Below are positions 10,360 to 22,418 of a stretch of 64,000 nt of DNA, piece after piece. Source of the DNA: Bagarius yarrelli (Eukaryota; Chordata; Actinopteri; Siluriformes; Sisoridae); NCBI GenBank assembly GCA_005784505.1, contig VCAZ01000070.1:2169501-2233500 (forward strand), read 5' to 3'. The notes below the pieces were generated by a model. The model ran no database searches. It saw only the letters and a program-made list of their open reading frames with translations, and was not told the origin of the DNA. The first letter of the stretch is position 1, and every line of letters starts with the position of its first letter. Position numbers and translations under genes: made by a program.

Positions 10360-10796
10360 GGGACAAAGTCTGGGAGGCCAGTTTGAGATGGTTTGGACAT
10401 GTGCAGAGGTGGTATAGTTGGAATTCTGTGGAAATGGAGCTGCCACGGAGAAGGTAAAGAAATAGCCTATGAGAAGTATGGTTACATGGTTGTGATAAAT
10501 GAAGACATGCGGGGGAAGTGATAGCGTAGTGGTTCGTTTTGGTTTGCTGACTGGAAGATCGGGTTTGATTCCCACCACCAAGTTGACACCGTTGGAACCC
10601 TGCTCACGGCCTTTATTCCCAAATTGCTGTATAAAAAGATGTATAAAATAAATGAATGTAAGTTGTTCTGTATGAGACGTCCACCAAATGCTGTAAATGT
10701 AATGTAGGTGAAGAAGATGCAGAAGATAGGGCTGGTGAGGGCAGATGATTCGCTGTGGCGACCCCTGAATGAAACATCCAGAAGAAAAAGGGTTTT
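10360..10796 (+). mobile_element. LINE ORF2 C-terminal fragment interrupted by a SINE
   Basis: Reading + with slips gives LRWFGHVQR and MELPRRR on the left. On the right, after a 196-base SINE, it gives EEDAEDR and a stretch close to 'ADDSLWRPL'. These are the end of a fish non-LTR retrotransposon reverse-transcriptase ORF of the type RWFGHVQRRDSEYIGRRML. Many stops make it a dead copy. The same family occurs at 19.2-19.9 and 28.0-29.6 kb. Confidence 0.65.
10511..10706 (+). mobile_element. HE1/V-SINE-like copy nested in the LINE fragment
   Basis: The copy has 'gatagcgtagtggttcg', 'gaagatcgggtttgattccc', 'caaattgctgtat' and the tail 'ccaccaaatgctgtaaatgta'. It splits the LINE reading frame, so it inserted after the LINE. 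Confidence 0.7.
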
Positions 10797-12002
10797 TTTG
10801 TATATTTTGAATGCTGCTAGGCACCAATATAAAGCATAGTGGTTTGGTACGTCTCTCTTGTATTGATGTAGCGATGTGTTAAAAGTCAACTATTGCAGTA
10901 CCCTTTTTTTAAAATGACATAAATCGTAAGTAAACCATCTGCAAGGGCGCTGCTAAGTAAAGGGGAATTCTAGTATTTTTTTTTAAGGGCCCATGCACTT
11001 TGGGGGCCCTCAGAGATCTGTTTTATTAGTATTTTTAATTAATTAGTTTAATTTCAGAACTTTTTAGGGTGTGTTCCTGGCTTTAGATTCATCCCTGATC
11101 AAGATAAGGCGCTTCATGACGTGATGGTGTGATAGTGTGTTAGATGTTGCTTTTAAACTGTAAATGAAAAAATGACTTGATTTGATGTATGAATTTCTGT
11201 ACTGTATACAATTTTAATTAAGGGAACTTTATTGACTGTATGTATGTCAAGGCTGATGGGTCCCTTTATGGGTTCCTTCAGTCCCTAAATCTTTATTGGT
11301 CAGATTTACATTACTGCACAGTAAAAATCATCTCTTCTCATACCCCTGGTTAGACATCCAGAGGGTAAGAGAGATATAATGCAGCACCCCTGAAGCAGAG
11401 AGAGTTACTGGCATTGCTTAATGGTTCACAAATAGATGAAAGTTTCCTGTATTTGATGTTTTTTGGTCGTATGCTGCATCTGCAAAACGAGTTCCATGTC
11501 CCTTATAGTCCATTCATTTCCCTGGCCAAACAGGACAACCTCACAAGTCTCATCACCAGCACATGTGCCCACAGTTTTTCCTCGTGTCTTCTTTCTGGGC
11601 AGAGTTTTGTCATCTGTGATTTTCTATCCTGTTTTTCTGGTGCGTACCTGACAATAAACCACACTTTCACAAATCTATTCTTGGATATTAACTGACAGTC
11701 TCACTGATCTCAAACTGTCTGCTTATTCACTCCTAACCCTTTTCTCGGTAGCTTTTAGGTTTAAGGTTCCAGATGAAATCTTTCTTCAGAGTATGAAGGG
11801 CAGGATGAAATAATTGGATGCTTGATCTGGTCCTCATGAATAAATCTGATGGAACAGGTTGCACACTTATGTAGGTTGCCATTTGGTTTTCATGGCTGTT
11901 TCTGTTTCTAAGTATGTATCTTGAAACCTTCACCTGCCAAAATCTTTCTCAAACTTAGAAAAAATTAGCTCCTAACTGTACTTGTGCACCTGGGAAAGAT
12001 TT
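10797..12002. other. Intergenic DNA with no recognised feature
   Basis: AT-rich. Open frames up to 93 codons around 11.4-11.7 kb overlap in two frames and show no domain. Nothing is called. Confidence 0.55.
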
Positions 12003-12117
12003 TCAATTCAATTCAGTTCAGTTCAATTCAGTTCAATTCAATTTAATTCAGTTCAGTTCAATTCAATTCAGTTTAATTTAGTTCAGTTCAATTCAATTCA
12101 GTTCAGTTCAGTTCATC
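12003..12117. repeat. TTCAR pentamer minisatellite
   Basis: About 23 copies of a five-base unit alternate between 'ttcaa' and 'ttcag'. The run gives a false open frame of alternating S/I/V/Q/F/N. Confidence 0.9.
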
Positions 12118-12599
12118 CTCTAGGCTTCTTGAAATCAAGGAAAGGGGAAAAAACCTGCTCACTGGTCCCTCAGGATCCCAGATTCCTCCGAAAATTTTTC
12201 ATATGTCTGCGTTGGAAAGCTCTGTTCCTGATGTTTTTAATTAATTTGCGATAACGTGGGAACATTTTCCTGTAATTGACACATCAAGCCTGCTGTTGGC
12301 CTTCAAGAAAAGTTGGCAAGAACAGAGCTGAATCGCAGCGAGGTGGAGTTGGATACTTCTGATCCAAGACAAACAGAATGTTAAATTGACTGTTACTCAA
12401 CCATCTCAGAACACATTGTGCAGAGAGGCAGGTTTCACCTGGGAGCTTTCAGAGTGCAAAGGTGCAGAGTGTTATTCGCTTCACAAACCCCAGTGGAGTT
12501 TGGTGTTTTGCATGTTTTCGATGTGGTCATATGAGTAGCATCTGGGTTCTCCGGTTGTTTCCGAGAAAGCACCATGTAGGACTAGGGATAGTCTGGTAA

Positions 12600-12685
12600 A
12601 AGTGGTTCATCATTGGTTAAGGTGTTGGCCTGCTGCCTGGAAGACCGTGCCAGCAAGCTGCTTAGTTGATTAAATAAAAAAAAAC
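12600..12685 (+). mobile_element. HE1/V-SINE-like head fragment
   Basis: 'agtggttcatcattggttaa', 'ggtgttggcctgctg' and 'ctggaagacc' are recognisable, followed by a deletion and an A-rich end. Confidence 0.55.
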
Positions 12686-12726
12686 AAAAGCTTTGGATAG
12701 ACAAAAGCCAGAGATGTAAATGTCAG

Positions 12727-12813
12727 TTTAACACCCTTTACTATCCAAGCCTAAAGATTTTTTTGGACCCCAACAGAACAGAACTTTAGAACTGGATAGT
12801 AAAGGGTGTTAAA
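12727..12813. other. Perfect 21-bp inverted repeat forming an 87-nt hairpin
   Basis: The left arm (12727-12747) and right arm (12793-12813) are exact reverse complements. Inside them CTAAAG (left) and CTTTAG (right) pair again after three unpaired positions, giving a ~30-bp stem with a ~27-base loop. The size is that of a pre-microRNA or a very small foldback/MITE element. The sequence alone cannot tell which. Confidence 0.8.
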
Positions 12814-13566
12814 TCATATCTGGAAAAAAAAACCTTGGTGCAGGTTGCCATGCCAATCAATCCGAAACAACTCCAGACTCCACCTGGTTGATCCTGGTTT
12901 TCAAAATACTACAAGGTGTGGCTTTTTCATGGTTAAAATGAAAACACACATACACCCAAACACACCCCAGCCCTGTCTAAATATGACTGGACAGTCCTGA
13001 TTTAGAGTGAACTGTCCATAAAAATTCAAGATCAATACCATCTGAAAGTCTTAACCTTGACCAGCTATGTCATAGTCAATGTTATTAAAATATTTGTTTC
13101 CACAACCTGATGTATATTTGACCTTTATGACTCCTTGCATTGTTTTGCTTTGCTGCTACATGACTGTCTGATTGGATAACTGCATGTCTGCAGACACTAT
13201 TAACCACTCATTTGCCAACAGTTAAGTGGTTGGCCGCCTTTCATTACAGGAAGCCACCAGGTATGTTCCACCTTCTGGCTTTCATTTTTTTTTACGCTGT
13301 CATAGCTAATCTTGCCGGAGTCCCTGCCTTCACTTTTTATACAATGTACATTGTCTTATTGTCAGCCCTATCAACTTTTTTTCTTTTTCTCTGTTTTTTT
13401 TCTGTTGAGCTATACATGCTGCTCCAAAACTTCCTGGTTGAAAAGCTGATTGCTGGGACGGGCTCACTGCTGCTGAGGATAAACAAATGTGGATAGTCAA
13501 ACAGTGACTCTGAGCTGGGGATAATGACTTTATATGATATATATATGACTTTAATTTGGCATTTAT

Positions 13567-13835
13567 TATTCATTCATTCATTCATTCATTCATTCATTTA
13601 TTTTATATACCCGCTTATTCCCTAATTCGGGGTCACAGGGTTCTGTTGGAGTCTATCCCAGCCGTCTCTGAAAAGGCGACTGGTAGGAGGGGTACACTCT
13701 GGACAGGTCACCAGTCCATCACAGGACCACGCAAACATTCACACTCACTCCTATGGGCAATTTAAAATCACAAGTTAACCCAACATACATGTTTTTGGAC
13801 TGTGAGAGGAAACCCAACCCAACCATGCTGCCCGG
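13567..13835 (-). mobile_element. DANA/Mermaid-type SINE copy with ATTC tail
   Basis: The tail (ATTC)n is followed by 'acccgcttattccctaattc', 'ggggtcacagggttctg', 'tctatcccagccgtctctg', 'ggacaggtcaccagtccatc' and 'aacccaacatacatg'. On the minus strand this reads as the body and 3' end of the SINE. Confidence 0.8.
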
Positions 13836-14659
13836 TATTTATTAATGACATTTAATTAAATAAATTAATTTACTTTGGCACCGCACCAAAGAATGAAAAT
13901 CAATTTATCAGACGTTTTTCATTTTAATTTAGTGTAAAATGACATGAAAAGCTTAACAACAAAACAGTTTATTAAATTTTATTTTTAGCCTTCAGTTAGA
14001 AGAGTTAAAGTGGCTGGTGAGGACCGGCCTTGCTGTACTTCAGAGTTAAAGCGAGATTAAGAGAGTTTGCATCTAGCATGTGTTTGTGCTTCTGACAGGT
14101 TTAAAGGGGCAATTGCACTGCTTTTGTCATACTGCCCTGTAAACCCAGATCCTAACAGATTTCTATGACATAACCCAGAAAAAGAATTTAAAATGCTCTA
14201 ACACATACACTCGGCATTACTCAGAACAGCCACGATGCTGTTGATAGGCATCAGGCTTATAATATTACTTTTTTTTTAGATAAAAACGATCAAGCTTACT
14301 TAAGGTCATTACATGGATTCCTGTTAAACACATGGAGAAGAAAGCTTTGCCTGGGATCAGGTGGACTAACAGACTTCGTGTGTGTGTGTGTGTGGCAGCA
14401 CTATCTCTGGTACATAATACTTTTATGTAATTGGTCTCACTGGGTCTTAGTGTTCTGGCAACACCTTTAGGCCATACTACCTTTCGGCCTTATTGTTCCT
14501 GTTTACACAGGGTGTGTGTGTGTGTGTGCAAATGTGAGAAGGAGAGTGAGTTTTAGCAAGATAGCATACTCAGTCCACGTGTCATGTGCCTAATGGGTTT
14601 GTGATATTTCCAAAGATCCTAAACACGCTGCATTTTAAAAAGATTTAAGCTCTTTAAAA

Positions 14660-14685
14660 CACACACACACACACACACACACACA
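14660..14685. repeat. (CA)n microsatellite
   Basis: About 13 CA units. Short (TG)n runs also lie at about 14379-14395 and 14512-14529. Confidence 0.9.
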
Positions 14686-14826
14686 TTTTAATCTGCTTTA
14701 AAGTGAAAGGCAGGAGGTGTTGCGTTTATTTTGTGTGTGTTTCTATTTATAAGTCAGGTTAACATTGTTTTATCATGTAACTCTCTGCTTAATTTGTCCT
14801 CTTTTAGATCTTTATTTTGTCTTACT

Positions 14827-15005
14827 TTCATTCATTCATTTATTCATCCATTCATTTATTCATCTTCTATACCCGCTTATTTCCTAATTGGGGGTCACAG
14901 GGATCTGCTGGAGTCTATCCCAGCCGTCTCTAATCGGGCGAAAGGAAGGCGGGGGACCCAGGCTCTTTTCGTGTGAGGCAACAGTGCTAACCACTAAGCT
15001 GCCCC
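14827..15005 (-). mobile_element. DANA/Mermaid-type SINE with internal deletion
   Basis: The ATTC/ATCC tail and 'tctatcccagccgtctct' 3' body are joined directly to the tRNA-like head (minus-strand reading of 'gtgaggcaacagtgctaacc'). The middle ~130 bases are missing. Confidence 0.75.
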
Positions 15006-15144
15006 ACCTCTAACATATTCTACATTTATTTCACAACTGTAATGAACTGCATATTGCTAACATACTGTTTATGCATAAAAGATTAGATCAAATAAAGTCT
15101 GAAAAAAAGGGAAAAATCTGTATAAACTCCCCTCTATGGCCAGA

Positions 15145-15410
15145 GAGTCTTCCTCAAAGCCTAAAGCACACAGTTGTCTAGAGTGTCTTTGTATGTTGTA
15201 GAACTACATTAGCATTTACTGGAACTAAAAGACTTAAACACTGTTTTAACAGTACCCCCTGTACACAAAGCCCCTGAGCTCCATAAAGACATTATGTGTT
15301 CTGGTTGGAATGGAAAAACTCAGTGTCCTTCACGGCTTCGACTCTGGCACCTTTTGGGATGAACTTGAACACCGCTCCAAACGCTAGACCTGACCTTACT
15401 GTCTGAATGA
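15145..15410 (+). mobile_element. Degenerate Tc1/mariner-like relic
   Basis: Recognisable parts are 'cccctgtacacaaagcccct' (VHK-P), 'gagctccataaagacat', 'tgttctggttggaatgga' and 'ttttgggatgaacttgaaca' (WDELE-like). It is the same relic family as at 225-450 and 42.85 kb. Confidence 0.45.
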
Positions 15411-15625
15411 GTGTAGATAAATAAACACAAATTCCTCCAGTCATGCAACACAATATACTGAAAAAAATGTATAAAACTGTAGATATTATTGTAGGACTTG
15501 TATACATATAGATGTGATGATGGACAATTGTTGTCTTATAGCGCATGTCTGTAAACATTTTCTTCACAAACAGAGAAGGTGGTAAATCTTTATCTTTGTA
15601 AAAAAAAATTGCTTTTTTATAAAGT

Positions 15626-15651
15626 GTGTATGTGTGTGTGTGTGTGTGTGT
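15626..15651. repeat. (TG)n microsatellite
   Basis: About 12 TG units, following an imperfect start. Confidence 0.9.
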
Positions 15652-16559
15652 GGAACAGAATCGTGAGAATAGCTCACTGCTTGCTTCACACTGCTCGTGC
15701 GAGGTTTCCAGGGTTGTGTGAGGCCAGAGGACTGAATGCAATCCTTGCTTGACCCTGGCTTTCGCTTCGTCTCTACCTCACACACTCTCCTCTTCACCAC
15801 TCAGACCTTTTTGTGAGAAAACACACACAAACACGCCCCCTCTGGCTTCCCAGCATTCCTAGACCTGTGACTCAATTGGTTCTCAGCAGTGAGTGCAGAT
15901 CTGTCACCGAAAATAAAGGTCAGTTCGCTCTCACTCGTCCAAAATGCAGCTTTTTTAGGCCAGATCTTAAAGAGGTCCTGTATTAAACCGGTGTTCATGC
16001 CTTTTGTACATTTTTTAACCTATTTGATGGTCTCATGGTGGCTGGCCTGAAAAATTGCAAAGAAATGTGAATAAGTACCACAAATCAGGAAATTGAGTTC
16101 ATTGTGTGTTCAATTAATATCATCATACAAATAATTCAGTCATTTATATCAATCAGATTCATGAGAGCTGTAATACTAATGTTGCCCACTAGGGGCATTT
16201 CCAAATTTCATACACAGTGGTAATTCAAAGTTCTTTACATAAGAATAAAAAAAAAAACAGAGATAAAATAATTTTAAACGTGATTTGGATGTATCACAGT
16301 GCTCATTTAATGATACAAATAGATGTGTTTGAGGCTGGATTTAAAAATGCTACTGATTAAACACATCTGATCTCTTCTGTAGCTGGTTACAACGCAGGAC
16401 AGTATAGCTAAAGCGAGTCTCCTTGTTTAAACTGAACCCTCGTATGTCAATTATCTTGGATCTGATTGGTTTCATTGGACTTTTTTTGTTCCTGCATCTT
16501 TTTGCACAGCGTTTCCCAAACATCACAAACTTAATCTGATTACAAATTCCAACATGCAG

Positions 16560-16860
16560 ATCATATACTAAATATCCAAAAGTTTGTTCACTGCTGACAA
16601 TCACACCCATTAAGCTTAACAAATATCACGTTTCAGATGTATTCTCCAATTTTGCTGGTATAATGTGCTCCATCATTTAAAAAAACTTTTCACTCGAGTG
16701 AAGTGTGGCATCAGAGATTTTGTGTTCATTTTGTAAAAAAACCCTTATGAGTTCAGGTACTGATGTCTGGAGAGGTTCCAGTTCATCACGGAGATGTTCA
16801 TTGGGCTTAAGGTCTGAGGTCTTTGCAGGACACTCTAGTTCTAGTATTTGACAGAACTCA
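16560..16860 (-). mobile_element. Degenerate Tc1/mariner-like relic
   Basis: On the minus strand it reads ECPAKTSDLKPNEHLRDELE, close to the W-P-x-Q-S-P-D-L-N-P-x-E-H-L signature before the last acidic residue of DDE transposases. A 'ccaaaagtttgttcac' segment typical of the relic's end lies at about 16576. Confidence 0.5.
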
Positions 16861-19020
16861 CTTGTACATGATATAACATGCACCTTTAAATGACATTCTG
16901 CTTTGTGATTGGATGTTACTAATTTTCTCCCAGGAATAAAGCTTCAGGAATAAACCAGTGCTACAAAGTCCTCAACCATCACCTGGTCTGCGCAGCTGAC
17001 ACAAACCAGGCTGATCTCAGGTCAGTGCGGTCAGAAACGGGGCCCTATTTTTTTATTTTCCCATTGGAACTTGTGAAAGCCATATTTCCATACAGCACAG
17101 CAAACCCACTGTTTACAAGCCCTTGTGATTTACTCATGTAAACAGCAGTCAAGTTTGAGTTGAGGAGTGTTAGGAGAAGTGGGTGGAGTCTGGAGGGCAA
17201 CACCCAATTCCCCCTCCCAGCGTGGGTAGTCATGCCTGACTTGAGAACCGGCACAACGTTCCCATGGGCGTGAGAAGTCAATGCAGGGGTTACGACCACA
17301 AAACAAACTGCAATAAACTGCGTACATGAAAGTCTTGGATTACCGATTGTAGAGCAAACAGATACACTCACCTGTTTATTGGTGATTTTAGGTATTTAAA
17401 TAATGACTAAATAAATAACTAATAATATTATAAATGATAATAATACTTATTATGTCATCTCTATTCTTTCGAAGTGTTAATCTATAATTTTATTTGGCGT
17501 TCTATTTGCAAGCATTGTACTTAATCTACAATTGTTATTAACAAAATTTATGCAATATAACAGTTAATTAACAATTAATAAAATGTTTTTGTTAGTTCAT
17601 ATATAATTTTTTGCTTCCTACAACAAGCAGAAAAAGCTTGTTTTTGGCAACGTGTAGCTCTGCTCTAAATAAACTGAAAGGGCACTACCGCATACCACAC
17701 ACCACACACACACACCTGTATGGTGCCTTCTGCTTTTCTATCACCCTCCTCCCCCCTGCTGCTTGGCCCGTAAATCATTATTCACTTCCTCTTCCTCTAT
17801 AGTTTATGCATCCAAATGCAACATGCAATCACTCGCTTTTGCTTCCCTTCTCCACACACACACACAACACACACACACACTCCCTCACAGTTGGCCCCTT
17901 TTAAAAATTACTCGTACATGGTCTGGATTTAGTAGTGCAGTAACACAAGATACCGACGTTTTCTTGTATTTTGATTGTTTCCTCTTGTCCATGCATATGC
18001 TCGTTTTATTACCCATGCAGGACCCAGGAGTTGCTCAAGGTTAGAATCTTTTGCATGTTCCTCAACATTCCTGTGTTTTAGTCAATTCTAAAAGCACTAG
18101 TATTCATAACGACCAAAACTTGGGAAGAGATTTGTCCTGCCCTGCCTTGATGGTGGGAAAATGCCACACGGTTCTCTTTTGGCGTAAAAGCATCTGTGGA
18201 TACTTCCTGTCTTGTCTGTTCACATAGGGACCATTGCAAGAATTAGGATGGTGGCATATTAAGGTCAACGTTTGTCCAAAGCTCAAACATAAAACTGATG
18301 ACAGGTTTTGTTTTTGTAAACAAAGACAGATCAACGATCTAATCGTATTTCTGGAAGTGGATTTAAACACACGGGGCAACCTGATACACAAATCAGACTG
18401 AGATCAGTCCGGTTTAATAAAAATTATGCGTTGACACCAACTGTTTCACGTGTTTCAACTTTATTTATTTTATAGCGATTTACTATATTTACTATAGTGC
18501 TGTTATTTATTTAAACCAAATTATTAGCCCCGTGTCTGTGGTTGCCAGGAACCCATGTGACCGATCCACCGTCTAGGCAAATTTGCCACCTTTAGATCCC
18601 CAATCCATGGTGTATTCCTGCTTGGTCACCCTGTCTCTATGAAAGCGGTTAAAAATGAATGATCACATAAACCTTCAGTTAAGTCGGTACAGTCGGGCGT
18701 TTCTTTGATAAAAGATTAGCAGACACTAACTCTTACCTTAGTCAGAGTTTCACACCATTAGACCAATTAATTCTCCTCTCGTTAGAAATTCCTAAATCAT
18801 TAGCTGGTGGCGTCACAGCTGAAGAGTCCTAATCACAAATTCTAAACTCTGGGTCTGGGTACAGTTTCAGGTTTCATCTTCTGATGACAGTTTTTTCCAA
18901 GTTCTCCTTTACCATCTTTCTGTCATTACAAACGCATGACGTGGGTGGACACCATGTGTGGACTGGCTATGTTAAATCCTTCCAGTGTGAATGAGTGAAG
19001 ATGTTTTAGGAAGTTTCCAG
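16861..19020. other. Intergenic DNA with short CA tracts
   Basis: Short CA runs occur near 17699-17715 and 17855-17881. No gene, RNA or larger repeat is recognised. Open frames (up to 108 codons) overlap on both strands. Confidence 0.55.
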
Positions 19021-19165
19021 CAATTACATTTACAGCATTCTTATCCAGAGCGACTTACATTTATCACTGAGCAATTGGGGTTAAGGTCATGCTTCGGCCC
19101 AGCATTCGTGGGTTGGATTCAACCCTGATCTTCCAATTAGCAATTCAACACCTTCACCGTTACAT
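19021..19165 (-). mobile_element. HE1/V-SINE-like copy
   Basis: It begins with the minus-strand 3' end 'acatttacagcattcttatc', 'cagagcgacttacatttat' and 'gagcaattggggttaagg'. It ends at 'caacaccttcacc' (head). Confidence 0.75.
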
Positions 19166-19282
19166 TACTACATTAACCAACCAATCAAACACTACATGTA
19201 TGTCCCTTAAATATGGAGTTATTTAACACCAGTTTGGCAATTTGTACCCCAAGAGTAGTTATATTTCTATATCATTATTTCT

Positions 19283-19925
19283 TTACCTCTCCTCTAGGAA
19301 ATTTATAAACTTCTTCGCTTTCGGCTGTTCCTTTTTAGGCGTCCCACAGCGAATCACTGTTCCATCTAACCCTATTCTTACATCCTCTTCACTCACACCC
19401 ACTAACTTCCTGTCCTTGTTTATTGCATCCGTATACCTCCTTTTAGTCTTTCTCTTTGCCTCTGCCTGGTACTTCATTTCTAACATCCTCCTACCAATAT
19501 ATTCACTATCCCTCCTCTGTACTTTCAACCCACCACCTCATCTGATTTCTGACCTTGGTTTAGTTAGTTAAAACATCTAACAGAGTCGTAAATGAACTCG
19601 TTCGCCAATCCTGTCCAACGTCGTCACTCGCAAAGAAAACCTCAACATCTTCAGCTCTGCACTCCATCTCTGCCACCTGTTTTCTTCCCTCCACCACAGC
19701 ACACTGTCTCTAAACATACATCTTAGCGGTCTCACCACTGTCTCTAAACCGTATTTCACATCTGCTCGCCCCACGTCTTCGCTAACCACATCATAGCTGG
19801 TCTCACACTGTCTCTTAAACCAGACATCAAGCTGTCTCAAACCACGTCTTTAAACCATACATCAGAGCGGTCTACCACTGTCTTTAAACCATAAATCATA
19901 AATCAATAGCTGGTCCACAGCTGTC
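19283..19925 (-). mobile_element. LINE ORF2 C-terminal fragment with short TVVRPAMMYGLE-type expansion
   Basis: On the minus strand the piece contains YGLETVVRP, AELKMLRFSL, DRIGE, RRDSEYIGRRML, RRYTDAINK and VSEEDV. These are successive landmarks of a non-LTR reverse-transcriptase C-terminus. From about 19715 to 19925 the RPAMMYGLETV segment is repeated about five or six times in degenerate form. The copy is broken by stops and frameshifts. It is the inverted relative of the element at 28.04-29.63 kb. Confidence 0.7.
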
Positions 19926-20099
19926 ATGAACACCCCCCTTAATTCTAGCTGATATTCCCTGTCACACATCACTCCTGACACATTTGTAATATATAAATGT
20001 ATGAAATGTAAGAATAGTCAGATTAATGTCTTTCTCTAAAGATATTACATTTTAAGCTGACTGAATGTGACCCAGGCAGGATTAGAATCATAGTTCTAC

Positions 20100-20665
20100 T
20101 CACCTTTTTTGCCTTATAGATATCGACAAGGGCTTATAGACCTTCCCAATGCTATAAAAATCCTTACTGCTGTCCCAATGACCTTATAATTAACCTCATG
20201 ACCTTATAAAAAATGGCTTTAAAACTATGACCTTAAATTATGATAGTATAGAAATACTCATGAGCTTTTTCCTTATTGTCATAATGGCCTATAAGCAAAA
20301 GCATCCTAGTTTTATTATAATTATAACCATATAATAAGCATGACGTATAGGCATTTTCTATTTCCTATAAAAAGCTTAATAGGTTTATTAATGCCTTCAT
20401 TACCCTATAGTCTTCCTCAAACATTATAAACATTCTTATACTCTTATGACAATCCTAGTAGATTATATCCTATGACTTATAATGTCCTTAATGCCTTTTG
20501 TCTTTCTCATAGCCGTATAACTAACACATAGTATTCTTACATCCTCATAGCTTATAAACATTTTTCATCATAGCCTAAGGGTTTATAAACATCCTCATGG
20601 TTTTAAATATTTACCTCTTGCTTTTTACCATCCTCATGGCCTTATAACAATCTTCATAGGCTAGA
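20100..20665. repeat. Degenerate tandem array built on 'ccttataa...cctcatg'
   Basis: Phrases such as 'gaccttataa', 'cctcatgaccttataa', 'cctcatggccttataa' and 'cttataaacat' recur every ~20-40 bases over more than 500 bases with strong divergence. This is an old, decayed minisatellite. No gene is seen in it. Confidence 0.6.
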
Positions 20666-20717
20666 AGGATGAATGAAGGCCTGGATTTTGTTATACGGCT
20701 AGGAGGCTGGCTATAAC

Positions 20718-20854
20718 GGGGACGTGGTAGAGCAGTTGTTGGACTGCTAAATGGAAGATCAGGTTCATTTTCAGCACCCTGGGCCCCCGAGCAAGGCCCT
20801 TAACCCTCACGTTGCTCTGAGCTCTCTGGATAATGTCTACCAAATGTCGTAAAT
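20718..20854 (+). mobile_element. HE1/V-SINE-like copy
   Basis: It contains 'gtggtagagcagttgttgga', 'gaagatcaggttc', 'gagcaaggcccttaaccctc' and 'ctctggataatgtctaccaa'. Confidence 0.7.
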
Positions 20855-21924
20855 TCATGGCTTTATAACCCTTTTCATAGACTGATAAACATAGATATAA
20901 TATGTATATATAATTGTAATAGCCAAAAAGATTTGCTTATAGGCTTAGTAACTTGTCATGACTCTCTATATACCTAATTTTCTGTGGAGTCCTCAGGGTT
21001 ACCTTAACACAGAGCATTAATTAATTGTGTGATATAAGTGTGGCATGTTATAAATTGTACATGCATGGTCCTACATAACACTGGCAAAATAATACAGAAG
21101 ACTCTGTCATATAAAAACCTAATTACCCATACACTGTTTTTTTAACTGCAAATAAAATATTAATGAAAAACAACTTAAATAATGTCGCTAGCATCTAAGG
21201 GGGCTTTATGATTATTTGGGTGAAGGGCTAATAATTATACCTATAGGAGGGGAACCTGACAAAGAGTATATATGCAATGATGGTGGATGGAATAAAATAG
21301 CTCTGCATTGGGGGAGAACAAGTCAAATAGATGACCTTATTGAGTCTTGTTTCACATTTTACATTATCACACACTGATCCAAAAACCTGTCATCTGCACA
21401 TGCCGTAACTCATACTTTCTGATCTTACTGAAGTTGCATAAGCAAGGTTTTTTATCTAAACAACCAGGATGCACGGGTTACCGCTCGGTCCCGTAAGTTA
21501 AGACCACAGACCACGTGCCTGATGAGAAAGGAATATCCGAGGTGTACTAAAAGATGGTGTGATACTACTACACAGGAAGGATAAACCCTCTGGCCTTGAT
21601 AAGGGTTCACTGGACATTGATGAACTTTTACCTGTGCAACAGATTAGAGTGGAATGGCACATGATTCCTTTCAAATCGTTGATGTAGCTGTGTGTGTGTG
21701 TGTGTTGTGTTGTGTGTTGGAAACTTATGAGGCGTGTCAACTAATCCAAATCACACTGTGCCAAATTTTAAACAGCCACAAATGGTTTCCTGTTTCAGTT
21801 ATTCGAATGAAAGCTACGAAAGGTCCAGCGTGAAGCTTCCGCTCTCGTCTTTTTCATGTTGTTGTCTTTAAACAGTATACACTGGTACCTCAGGGTTAAG
21901 GGTTTGCACGGAACCCTTAAGCGC

Positions 21925-22000
21925 TACTGTGGCCTGAGCAAGCCCTTAACCCACAACTGCTCAATTGGATAAAAAAAGAAGAAATATAAGTCACTCTTTT
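21925..22000 (+). mobile_element. HE1/V-SINE-like internal fragment
   Basis: 'ctgtggcctgagcaagccct', 'taacccacaactgctcaatt' and 'ggataaaaa' correspond to the middle of the SINE. Confidence 0.6.
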
Positions 22001-22317
22001 TCATAAGGGCTTTGTAATGATTCTGGCCTCCCACCACCAGAGGTCGCCCTCGAGTACTAGCACTTCTGCCAGCCGTCCTGTTGCTAGCTTTATAAGCTAG
22101 CAGAACTACACACACAAAGTTCTGTGCATTCAATTTACCGCGCTGTCTTTCCCTCGTCCATGTCCATGTCCATGTCTATGTCTGCCTGTTTTGTTTACGT
22201 CTTCTTCCTAGCATTTGAATTGGTTGCCTGTAATTATACTGACTTTTGACCGTTTTGCCTGTTTGTTGACCATGTTTTTAGATATTGCAAAAACTCTGTA
22301 CGTACATGATCCCTCTC

Positions 22318-22418
22318 AGTCACAGGGTAAATGCAGTACTCCACACAGAAGTCCCCTGCCTGGGAATCGAACCCATGACTTTCTTGCTGTGAGGCAACAA
22401 TGCTAACCATTAAGCCCT
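22318..22418 (-). mobile_element. DANA/Mermaid-type SINE head fragment
   Basis: The minus-strand head is seen as 'gggaatcgaacccatgactt', 'tcttgctgtgaggcaac' and 'aatgctaaccattaag'. The body is missing. Confidence 0.65.

Noticed and set aside
11982..12254. Gln/Phe/Ser-rich 90-codon frame
   Set aside because: It is built on the TTCAR pentamer repeat.
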